A stretch of 64,000 nucleotides of DNA. It comes from Trebonia sp050013875. GTDB taxonomy: Bacteria > Actinomycetota > Actinomycetes > Streptosporangiales > Streptosporangiaceae. The notes below the pieces were generated by a model. That model was given only the letters and a program-made list of their open reading frames with translations. It was not told the DNA's origin and searched no databases. The stretch is taken from contig JBEKEK010000002.1 in NCBI GenBank assembly GCA_050013875.1, forward strand, positions 74,823-138,822, written 5' to 3'. A program made the position numbers and the translations under genes. Below are positions 35,702-42,811 of this stretch, one piece after another. Within the stretch, counting starts at the first letter, position 1. Each line of letters begins with the position of its first letter.

Positions 35702-37300
35702 ATGAGCGCAGCTGAGACGATTCCTGGCGACTTGCCTGACCCGCACACCACCGCGGGGAAGATCGCTGACCTTGAGCGCAGGCGGTACGAGGCCGTGCAC
35801 GCGGGTTCCCTTGCCGCTATTGAGAAGCAGCACGCCAAGGGCAAGCTGACCGCCCGCGAGCGGATCGACCTGCTGCTCGACGAGGGCTCGTTCGTGGAGT
35901 TCGACGAGTTGGCCCGGCATCGCGCGCACGACTTCGGCATTGCCCGCAACCGCCCCTACGGCGACGGCGTGGTCACCGGCATCGGCACGGTGGACGGCCG
36001 CCCGGTCGCGGTCTACAGTCACGACTTCACCGTGTTCGGCGGCAGCCTGGGCGAGGTCTACGGCGAGAAGATCGTCAAGGTCATGGACCACGCCATGAAG
36101 ACCGGCTGCCCGGTCGTCGGCATCAACGACGGCGGCGGCGCCCGCATCCAGGAGGGCGTGGTCGCGCTCGGCCTGTTCGCGGAGATCTTCTTCCGCAACA
36201 CCCGCGCCTCCGGCGTCATCCCGCAGATAAGCCTGATCATGGGCCCGGCGGCAGGCGGCGCGGTGTACTCCCCCGCGATCACCGACTTCACGCTGATGGT
36301 CGAGGGCACCAGCCACATGTTCATCACCGGGCCTGACGTGATCAAGACGGTGACCGGCGAGGACGTGACGTTCGAGGATCTCGGCGGGGCGCACACCCAC
36401 GCCGCCAAGTCCGGCGTGGCCCACTACCAGGCGCAAGACGAGCAGGACTGCATCGAGTTCGCGCGGTTGCTGCTCTCCTACCTGCCGTCCAACAACCTGG
36501 ACGAGCCGCCGGTCATCCCGACCACCCCCGACTTCACCATCACCGCCACCGACGAAGAGCTCGACACGCTCATCCCTGACTCGCCCAACCAGCCCTACGA
36601 CATCCACCGGGTCATCGAGACGGTGCTCGACGAGGATACGTTCTGCGAGGTCCACGCCGCCTTCGCGCCGAACATCGTGGTCGGCTTCGGCCGGGTGGCA
36701 GGCGCGCCGGTCGGCGTGGTCGCCAACCAGCCGATGCACTTCGCCGGCTGCCTCGACATCGACGCCTCCGAGAAGGCGGCCCGCTTCGTCCGCACCTGCG
36801 ACGCGTTCTCCATCCCGATCCTGACGTTCGTCGACGTCCCCGGCTTCCTGCCCGGCGTGACCCAGGAATGGGCCGGCATCATCCGCCGCGGCGCCAAGCT
36901 GCTCTACGCCTACGCCGAGGCCACCGTCCCGAAGATCACCGTGATCACCAGGAAGGCCTACGGCGGCGCCTACGACGTCATGGGCTCCAAGCACCTCGGC
37001 GGCGACATCAACCTCGCCTGGCCGACGGCGCAGATCGCGGTGATGGGCGCCCAGGGCGCCGTCAACATCCTTTACCGCCGGGAGCTGGCCGCCGCCGAGG
37101 ACCCGGAGGCACTGCGCAAGGAGAAGACCGCCGAGTACGAGGACACCCTGGCCAATCCGTATATCGCGGCCGAGCGCGGCTACCTGGACGCGGTGATCCG
37201 CCCGGCCGAGACCAGGTCCGCCGTCACGCGCGCGCTGATCAGCCTGCGCACCAAGCGGGAAACGCTGCCGCCGAAGAAGCACGGCAACATCCCGCTATAA
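35702..37300 (+). CDS. Acyl-CoA carboxylase beta subunit (propionyl/acetyl-CoA carboxyltransferase)
   Basis: The 532-residue carboxyltransferase has the two crotonase-like halves. GINDGGGARIQEGV and MGPAAGGAVYSPAITDF lie in the N half. FVDVPGFLPGVTQEW, RKAYGGAYDVMGSKHLGGD and the final YRRELAAAEDPEALR lie in the C half. It transfers the carboxyl group from biotin to an acyl-CoA for fatty-acid or methylmalonyl-CoA supply. Its epsilon partner lies downstream behind a NYN gene. The ATG at 35702 matches family starts. A GTG at 35663 is less likely. Confidence 0.94.
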   Translation: MSAAETIPGDLPDPHTTAGKIADLERRRYEAVHAGSLAAIEKQHAKGKLTARERIDLLLDEGSFVEFDELARHRAHDFGIARNRPYGDGVVTGIGTVDGRPVAVYSHDFTVFGGSLGEVYGEKIVKVMDHAMKTGCPVVGINDGGGARIQEGVVALGLFAEIFFRNTRASGVIPQISLIMGPAAGGAVYSPAITDFTLMVEGTSHMFITGPDVIKTVTGEDVTFEDLGGAHTHAAKSGVAHYQAQDEQDCIEFARLLLSYLPSNNLDEPPVIPTTPDFTITATDEELDTLIPDSPNQPYDIHRVIETVLDEDTFCEVHAAFAPNIVVGFGRVAGAPVGVVANQPMHFAGCLDIDASEKAARFVRTCDAFSIPILTFVDVPGFLPGVTQEWAGIIRRGAKLLYAYAEATVPKITVITRKAYGGAYDVMGSKHLGGDINLAWPTAQIAVMGAQGAVNILYRRELAAAEDPEALRKEKTAEYEDTLANPYIAAERGYLDAVIRPAETRSAVTRALISLRTKRETLPPKKHGNIPL

Positions 37301-37315
37301 GCGCAGAGTGACCAT

Positions 37316-37332
37316 GATTACCAGTAGTAATC
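37316..37332. repeat. Small inverted repeat downstream of the carboxylase gene
   Basis: GATTAC and GTAATC flank cagta 15 bases past the stop codon. The 6-bp stem is short for a terminator and might instead be a regulatory site for the NYN gene 75 bp further on. Confidence 0.3.
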
Positions 37333-37408
37333 GCTCGGAAGGCTTCCGCCGGCAATCCCAAGCCAAGTGGCACGGGCACGCTCCAAACTGCCCTAGAGTC
37401 ATAAGACG

Positions 37409-38404
37409 ATGAGCGAATTCGCCGCCCCGATGCCCGTCCTCGCCAGATATGCGGTCATGGTCGATGTCGGTTATATCTACGCGGCCGCGGGCGAGTTGCT
37501 CTTCGGCACCAGCTCACGCCGGGATTACCGAGTGGACGCGGTCGGCCTCATCCAGACGATCACCAAGCACGCCGACGAGCTGTTCCGCGGTGAGCTGCTG
37601 CGCGTCTACTGGTACGACGCCGCCCGCGACCGGGTGCCCACCATCGACCAGCGCGTCATCGCCCAGATGCCATGGGTCAAGCTCCGCCTGGGCAACCTCA
37701 ACGCACGCGGCCAGCAGAAGGGCGTCGACGCCAACATCCGGGCCGACATGGAGGCCCTCGCCCGGCACCGCGCGATCACCGACGCGGTGCTGATCGCGGG
37801 CGATGAGGACATGGTCCCGGCGGTCGAGGCGGCCCAGGCCTACGGCTCCCGCATCCATCTGTGGGGCATAGAACCGCCCTACGGCACTAACCAGGCCGAG
37901 CGCCTGGTCTGGGAGTCGGACACGGTGGACGTGCTCGACTCCGCGTTTGTCCGCCCGTACTTCACCAGGAACCCGGCGGCCGAGCCGCAGCCGCGGCCCG
38001 ATGTCCAGGCCTCGGTGCCGTCGCCCGCCCAGCTCTTCGGCGAGCGCCACCCGCGCCCGCCGGTGCAGCTCGGCCGGAACCCGCACATCTCGGCCACCGG
38101 CCCGATACACATCTCCGCCACCGGCCCGATGCCCCGGCTCGGCCCGGACCGGCGGAACGTGGAGGAGGCCGGCGAGCACGTCGCGCACAAGTGGATCCTC
38201 ACCCGCGGCGCGGATAACATCAGGGACCTGCTGCCGGGCCCGATCCTGCCGCCGGTGATCGACAAGGAACTGCTTGTCGAGGCGGAGAAGGAGCTCGGCC
38301 AGTCGCTCCGCCCCTATCAGGAGGCCCGGGAGTGGCTCCGCGACGCGTTCTGGGCGCGGGTGCACCGGGAGTTCGGCATTGGAGTCGGGAAATCCCGTGG
38401 CTGA
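37409..38404 (+). CDS. NYN-domain (PIN-like) putative ribonuclease
   Basis: The 331-residue protein has a NYN/LabA-like domain in its first 185 residues. The conserved acidic residues are in MVDVGYIY (D near 19), QQKGVDANIRADM and IAGDEDMVPAVE, the metal-binding pattern of PIN-like nucleases. A proline-rich linker with a duplicated HISATGP element follows, and a C-terminal helical domain (about 250-331) may bind RNA. RNA cleavage is inferred from the fold only. It lies between the carboxylase beta and epsilon genes, and the epsilon gene starts 8 bp before its stop. Confidence 0.82.
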   Translation: MSEFAAPMPVLARYAVMVDVGYIYAAAGELLFGTSSRRDYRVDAVGLIQTITKHADELFRGELLRVYWYDAARDRVPTIDQRVIAQMPWVKLRLGNLNARGQQKGVDANIRADMEALARHRAITDAVLIAGDEDMVPAVEAAQAYGSRIHLWGIEPPYGTNQAERLVWESDTVDVLDSAFVRPYFTRNPAAEPQPRPDVQASVPSPAQLFGERHPRPPVQLGRNPHISATGPIHISATGPMPRLGPDRRNVEEAGEHVAHKWILTRGADNIRDLLPGPILPPVIDKELLVEAEKELGQSLRPYQEAREWLRDAFWARVHREFGIGVGKSRG

Positions 38405-38675
38405 AGATCAAGGTCAAGGTCAAGAGCACCCGCAGCCGGAACGGACCGGGGTTGCTGTCAACGCGCCGTATTTGCGCATAGTCCGGGGCGACGCCAACGC
38501 GGAGGAGATCGCCGCGCTCGTCGCCACCCTCACCGCCGTCGCCGCCACCCGGTCCAGTGCGGCCGGCCGGCCGGAGCGACGGGCCGTTACTCCCAACTGG
38601 AATTCCCGCGCGCGGCTGCTGCGGACACCCGTGCACCCGGCCGCCGGAGGCTGGCGCCGCTCCGCGCTGCCATGA
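38397..38675 (+). CDS. Acyl-CoA carboxylase epsilon subunit
   Basis: The 92-residue protein starts at a GTG that overlaps the NYN gene by 8 bp. It has the short actinobacterial AccE pattern: YLRIVRGDANAEEIAALVATLTAV in parts (RIVRGDA; EEIAALVATL), then WNSRARLLRTPVHPAAGGWRRSALP in parts (WNSRARLLR; GGWRRSALP). These peptides stabilise the alpha-beta carboxylase complex. The last 89 bp overlap the 3' end of the histidine kinase gene on the other strand. Confidence 0.88.
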   Translation: MAEDQGQGQEHPQPERTGVAVNAPYLRIVRGDANAEEIAALVATLTAVAATRSSAAGRPERRAVTPNWNSRARLLRTPVHPAAGGWRRSALP

Positions 38676-40116
38676 TTTCCTGACCGCTGGTCTGGTGGGG
38701 CTCCTGCAGGCCACCCGACCCGACCGCTGGGCTGGTGGGGATGGTGAGGCGCATGAGAGTGCCGCCGCCCTGGGCCGGTTCTGCGGCTACTTCGCCGCCG
38801 TGGCCGCGGGCGATCTCGCGGACGACGGCGAGGCCAAGGCCGGAGCCGGGTGCCGCGCGTGACGAGAGCGCGCGGTAGAAGCGGTCGAAGACGAACGGCA
38901 GGTCGTCGGGGTCTATGCCGGGGCCGTGGTCGCGCACGGTGAGCTCGCCGTCGGTCAGCCGAACCTCGATTGCCCCCTCGGGCGGGCCGAACTTGGCGGC
39001 GTTGTCGAGCAGGTTCCTGACCGCCACCCGGAGCCGGTCGGCGCTGCCGTCGACGGTGCAGGCGGCCAGGTCGGCGTCGAACTCCGTCTCCGGCCAGTCC
39101 CGGCGGGCCGCGTCCAGGGCATCGGCCGTCACCACGTCGAGCCGGACCTGGGACCGGTCCTTCGGCGGCGGCTCTCCCCTGGCAAGGTCGGTGACGCTGG
39201 CGACCAGGCGGCTGAGCTCGGCGGCCTGGCCGGTAATCCGGCCGAGCACCTCCGCGCGCTCGGCGGCCGGCATTTCCGGGTGCGCCGCGAGCAGGTCGGC
39301 GTTGAGGCGCAGGCTGGCCAGCGGCGTGCGCAGTTCGTGGCTGGCGTCGCTGACCAGCCGCCGCTGCGCGTCAAGCGACCGCTGCAGGGCGCTCAGCATG
39401 GCGTTGAACGACGTGGCCAGCCGGCCAAGCTCGTCCCGGCGCCGTACTTCGACCCGCCGGCCCGGGTCGCCCGTCAGCGTGACCTCCTCGGCCACGCTCG
39501 CGAGCCGGGTCACCGGCGCCAGCCCGGCCCTGGCCACCGCCCAGCCGAGCAGGGTGGCCGTGAGCACGCCGACCACGCTCAGCAGCGCCAGCGTCGTGCC
39601 GACGGCCGCTACCTCCTGGTCGGTCGCGGTCAGCGGGTCGGCCACCTGGATGGCCAGGCCGGGGGCAAGCTGCTCGGTGAGCACCTCGGCCCTGATGCCG
39701 TTGATCCGGGCAACGGAGTAGAACGAGGCTGTGTTTTCCCCCGTCCCCGCCGCCCCCTTCCCCGTCCCCGCCGCCGACCCGCGCGCCACCGCCAAGGCGG
39801 TGGCGCTCGGCGCGAGCAGCCCCAGGTCGCCCGGTGGCGCCCAGACGGCACCGGTTTCCGTGACGATCTGCGTGTAGGTGAGGATCCCCACCCCGGCCGA
39901 GTGCGCGGGCACCCAGCCGTTGGGGATGTGCCCGTGGTACTTCGCGGCCAGATGCCTGACACTGTCCGCGCGGGCGGCGACCTGCTGGCGGACCTGGTTC
40001 TGCAGGTCCGTGCGGATCGCCAGGAACGCGACAGCGGTGATGGCGAGCGCGACCGCCGCCACCGCGCCGCCCGCGACGAGGATGAACCGGGCCTTCAGGG
40101 TGAGGCGGATCCTCAT
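38587..40116 (-). CDS. Sensor histidine kinase (MprB-like)
   Basis: The 509-residue kinase has a membrane helix at about 12-35, an extracellular loop of roughly 140 residues and a second helix at about 173-197. HAMP, then HisKA with His260 (DASHELRTPLASLRL), and HATPase motifs (LLDNAAKFG, DHGPGID, GSGLGLAVV) follow. The loop contains a Gly/Ala/Thr run GTGKGAAGTGEN. The C-terminal ~45 residues after LMRLTIP are unlike other kinases and are encoded antisense to accE, so the stop may have shifted. The gene overlaps its regulator by ATGA. Confidence 0.92.
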   Translation of the reverse strand: MRIRLTLKARFILVAGGAVAAVALAITAVAFLAIRTDLQNQVRQQVAARADSVRHLAAKYHGHIPNGWVPAHSAGVGILTYTQIVTETGAVWAPPGDLGLLAPSATALAVARGSAAGTGKGAAGTGENTASFYSVARINGIRAEVLTEQLAPGLAIQVADPLTATDQEVAAVGTTLALLSVVGVLTATLLGWAVARAGLAPVTRLASVAEEVTLTGDPGRRVEVRRRDELGRLATSFNAMLSALQRSLDAQRRLVSDASHELRTPLASLRLNADLLAAHPEMPAAERAEVLGRITGQAAELSRLVASVTDLARGEPPPKDRSQVRLDVVTADALDAARRDWPETEFDADLAACTVDGSADRLRVAVRNLLDNAAKFGPPEGAIEVRLTDGELTVRDHGPGIDPDDLPFVFDRFYRALSSRAAPGSGLGLAVVREIARGHGGEVAAEPAQGGGTLMRLTIPTSPAVGSGGLQEPHQTSGQEIMAARSGASLRRPGARVSAAAARGNSSWE

Positions 40117-40790
40117 TGGCCGGCCCGCAGCACGTACCCGACACCGCGCACGTTGTGCACCAGGCGCTGGCGGCCGTTCGCCTCGAGCTTGCGGCGCAGG
40201 AAGGTCACGAATACCTGCAGCGCGTTGGAGGCGGGGGCCTCACCCCAGCCCCAGACGCGGTCGGTGATGACGTCGTAGCTGAGTACCTGCTCGGCGTTGC
40301 GGACAAGCAGCTCGAGCAGGGAGAACTCGATCTTGGTGAGGCCGAGCTCGGCGTCGCCGCGGCGGGCCGACCGCGCCGTAAGGTCAAGCGTCAGGTCGGC
40401 GTAGCCGAGCACATCGCGGGGCGGCTGGGTGCGCCGGAGCAGCGCGTTGACCCGGGCCAGCAGCTCGCGCAGTGCGAACGGCTTGACCAGGTAGTCGTCG
40501 GCGCCCGCGTCGAGGCCGGCCACCCGGTCATCGACCGCGTCCCGCGCGGTGAGCACGAGGACCGGCGTGCCGACCCCGCGGTCGCGCAGCGCCCGGCAGG
40601 CGCCAAGCCCGTCGAGCATCGGCATGAGCACGTCGAGGATGATCAGGTCGACCGGCGAGCGGGCGACCGCCTGCAGCGCGTCCGCCCCGTTGGCGGCCGT
40701 CGCCACCTCGTAGCCCGCGTATCCAAGGGCACGGCCTACTGACTCGCGTACATCCTGGTCATCGTCGACGACCAGCACCCTCGTCTCCAT
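40113..40790 (-). CDS. OmpR-family response regulator (MprA-like)
   Basis: The 225-residue protein has a receiver domain with VDDD and phospho-acceptor Asp53 (LIILDVLMPMLDG), plus the LVKPFAL Lys. The winged helix has LTKIEFSLLELLVRNAEQVLS and VFVTFLRRKLEANG. It is translationally coupled to the kinase downstream. A phased 11-bp direct repeat just upstream is a plausible binding site for this regulator, which suggests autoregulation and perhaps control of the divergent sulfonate operon. Confidence 0.94.
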   Translation of the reverse strand: METRVLVVDDDQDVRESVGRALGYAGYEVATAANGADALQAVARSPVDLIILDVLMPMLDGLGACRALRDRGVGTPVLVLTARDAVDDRVAGLDAGADDYLVKPFALRELLARVNALLRRTQPPRDVLGYADLTLDLTARSARRGDAELGLTKIEFSLLELLVRNAEQVLSYDVITDRVWGWGEAPASNALQVFVTFLRRKLEANGRQRLVHNVRGVGYVLRAGQ

Positions 40791-40812
40791 GGTGAGCGAG
40801 TCAACCCGCAGA

Positions 40813-40834
40813 TCTTTAGAGTTTCTTTAGAGTT
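40813..40834. promoter_or_regulatory. Two perfect 11-bp direct repeats, OmpR-type operator
   Basis: TCTTTAGAGTT occurs twice head to tail (40813-40823 and 40824-40834). A weaker copy ttctttaaca lies near 40861. An 11-bp period places both half-sites on one DNA face, as for tandem OmpR/PhoB-family dimers. It lies 23 bp upstream of the regulator ATG and 59 bp upstream of the divergent phosphatase gene. Confidence 0.65.
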
Positions 40835-40892
40835 AGCTGAATCTGTTTACATTTTCATCATTCTTTAACACTCGCTCACGAGGCTGCCTGGC

Positions 40893-41630
40893 ATGGAACC
40901 CAGCATCCTGCAGCCGCCGCCCCTGCCAACCTTCGCCACCCCGGCGACCGCCGCCCAGGACACCGCCCCCGCCCTCTGGCTCGTCCGGCACGGCGAGTCC
41001 ACCTGGAACGTCGCGGGCCTGGCGCAGGGGCAGCACGACCAGGCCGAGCTGACCGAGCGCGGCCTGCGCCAGGCGTCGGACGCCGCCTGGCGGTTCCGCG
41101 ACCATCCGATCCGCGCGATCTATGCCAGCGACCTGCGCCGCGCCCTGCAGACCGCCGGGGCCTTCGCCGCCGTGGTCGGGGTGCCGGTCTTCGCCGACGG
41201 CCGGCTGCGGGAGCGGTCTCTCGGCGTGCTCGAGGGCATCCCGTCGGCGGCGCTCGGCCCTTCGGTGACCGGCCTGGACGGCGGCCGGGTGGTCGATCCG
41301 GACGCGCGGCCGGCCGGCGGGGAGTCGGTCCGCCAGATGTACCAGCGAGCCGCCGAGTTCTGCGACGAACTCGCGGCCACGGCCGGCGGCTTCCGCGGGC
41401 TCGCCGACGCCGGGGATGTGCTGGTCGTCGCGCATGGCGGCACCGTGCGGGTGCTCGCGGCGTACCTGCACAGCGTCCCGGCCGACCAGATGAGCTGGGA
41501 GCCGGTTGAGAACGCCACGGTCGTGCACATCCCCGACTTCCGCGCCCGGCTACGGCGTTCGGCGTCCGCTCACTCCCGACTACCGCTCCACCAAACACCG
41601 CTCCACCAATCACAAGGAGGCACCCGATGA
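40893..41630 (+). CDS. Histidine phosphatase, first gene of the sulfonate operon
   Basis: The 245-residue protein is a branch-1 histidine phosphatase. It has LVRHGEST (phospho-His of RHG, near residue 33), SDLRRALQTA, the acidic ERSLGVLEG and the second catalytic His in VVAHGGTVRVL. Its stop overlaps the comA start (ATGA). ComA makes phosphosulfolactate, whose dephosphorylation in archaea uses the unrelated ComB. A broad-specificity histidine phosphatase in this place could do that step, which is inference. Residues 1-25 and the last 30 are low-complexity and may be poorly folded. Confidence 0.88.
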   Translation: MEPSILQPPPLPTFATPATAAQDTAPALWLVRHGESTWNVAGLAQGQHDQAELTERGLRQASDAAWRFRDHPIRAIYASDLRRALQTAGAFAAVVGVPVFADGRLRERSLGVLEGIPSAALGPSVTGLDGGRVVDPDARPAGGESVRQMYQRAAEFCDELAATAGGFRGLADAGDVLVVAHGGTVRVLAAYLHSVPADQMSWEPVENATVVHIPDFRARLRRSASAHSRLPLHQTPLHQSQGGTR

Positions 41631-42397
41631 TCCAGAACGCGCTGACCCTGCCCGAGCGTACGGCCAAGCCCCGTGAGACCGGCCTGACGATGGTGATCGA
41701 CAACGGCGTTCCGGCCGGCCTGTTCGCCGACCAGATCGCGCTGGGCGCGGAGTACATCGACTACGTCAAGTTCGGCTGGGGCACCTCGCTGGTCACCAAC
41801 TGCCTGCGCGAGAAGATCAGCGTGCTCGACTCCCACGGCATCGGCTACTACTTCGGCGGCACCCTGTTCGAGAAGTTCGTGCTGCAGAACCGGTTCGAGG
41901 ACTTCCGGCGGCTGTGCGAGGAGTACGCCTGCGCGCACGTCGAGGTGTCCAACGGCACGATCGACATGTCCAACGCCGAGAAGGCCGGTTACATCCGTAA
42001 GCTCGCGGGCGACTTCAACGTCGTGTCCGAGGTCGGCTTCAAGGACTCCGGCCGCTCGGAGATGCAGCCGCCGAGCGAGTGGATCGCGGCGATCACCGAG
42101 GATCTCGACGCCGGCGCCTCGCTGGTGACGCTCGAGGCCAGGGAGAGCGGCAGTTCCGGCATCTGCCGGCCGGACGGCGAGCTCAGGTACGGCCTGCTCG
42201 AGGACGTGCTGTCGGCCGGCATCGCTGTGCAGAAGCTGCTCATCGAGGCACCCACCACCGCGCTGCAGGCCCACCTGATCACCAGGATCGGGCCGGACGT
42301 GAACCTCGGCAACGTCCCGGCGGCAGGGGTCATCGGGCTGGAGACGCTCCGCCTGGGGCTCCGCTCCGACACGCTGACCACCTTCGAGCCGAGGTAA
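41627..42397 (+). CDS. comA: Phosphosulfolactate synthase (ComA family)
   Basis: The 256-residue protein is a full-length ComA-type TIM barrel. RETGLTMVIDNGVP (17-29), YIDYVKFGWGTS (43-54), GYYFGGTLFEKF (73-84), HVEVSNGTIDM, VVSEVGFKDSGR and LEARESG follow the family in order. ComA adds sulfite to PEP to form (R)-2-phospho-3-sulfolactate, the first step of coenzyme M synthesis in methanogens. Bacterial relatives such as Bacillus YitD make sulfolactate. A perfect AAGGAGG precedes the ATG. It is the second gene of a six-gene operon with activating and acylating enzymes, so the product is probably not coenzyme M. Confidence 0.9.
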   Translation: MIQNALTLPERTAKPRETGLTMVIDNGVPAGLFADQIALGAEYIDYVKFGWGTSLVTNCLREKISVLDSHGIGYYFGGTLFEKFVLQNRFEDFRRLCEEYACAHVEVSNGTIDMSNAEKAGYIRKLAGDFNVVSEVGFKDSGRSEMQPPSEWIAAITEDLDAGASLVTLEARESGSSGICRPDGELRYGLLEDVLSAGIAVQKLLIEAPTTALQAHLITRIGPDVNLGNVPAAGVIGLETLRLGLRSDTLTTFEPR

Positions 42398-42401
42398 CCC
42401 G

Positions 42402-42803
42402 ATGCGGACCACTTCCGACGTCTTCCACCTGGCCATCCCCACCCACGACCTGGACACCGCCCAGGACTTCTACGTGACCAGGCTTGGCTGCAAACTCGCC
42501 CGGCGGTACGCCGACCGGATCACCCTCGACTTCTTCGGCGACCAGGTGGTCTGCCACCTGACCGACGCGCCGCCGGCCACGCCGGGGAGCCTCTACCCGC
42601 ATCACTTCGGGGTGACGTTCCGGGCGGCGGCCGACTTCGAGGCGCTGCACTCGTGCGCGGTCGCCAGGAAGATCCCCTTCTACCACGAGCTGTCCGTGCG
42701 CTTCGAGGGCCTGGTAGAGGAACACCGCACGTTCGTGCTGATCGACCCGACCGGGAACCTCCTCGAGTTCAAGCACTACAACGACCCCAGAATGATGTAC
42801 TGA
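42402..42803 (+). CDS. VOC-superfamily (glyoxalase/dioxygenase-like) protein
   Basis: This 133-residue protein is a single VOC unit with paired beta-alpha-beta-beta-beta modules. Metal ligands appear intact: His9 (VFHLAIPTHD), His67/68 (YPHHFGVTF) and a Glu in LLEFKHYND. It could isomerise, open or oxidise a small intermediate. It starts 4 bp after comA and ends 8 bp before the ligase gene, so it is a committed member of the operon. The reaction is unknown. An oxygenase or isomerase step on a sulfolactate-derived molecule is the simplest guess. Confidence 0.82.
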   Translation: MRTTSDVFHLAIPTHDLDTAQDFYVTRLGCKLARRYADRITLDFFGDQVVCHLTDAPPATPGSLYPHHFGVTFRAAADFEALHSCAVARKIPFYHELSVRFEGLVEEHRTFVLIDPTGNLLEFKHYNDPRMMY

Positions 42804-42811
42804 ACGGACGG

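Noticed and set aside
35636..37282. Minus-strand extension of the ppc reading frame to 1461 residues
   Set aside because: It is antisense to the carboxylase beta-subunit gene, and the extra part has no family similarity. PEP carboxylase starts normally at 35635.
40893..42397. Coenzyme M biosynthesis as the role of the ComA operon
   Set aside because: No ComC, ComD or ComE relatives are present, and the neighbouring ligase and acyltransferase point to another product.
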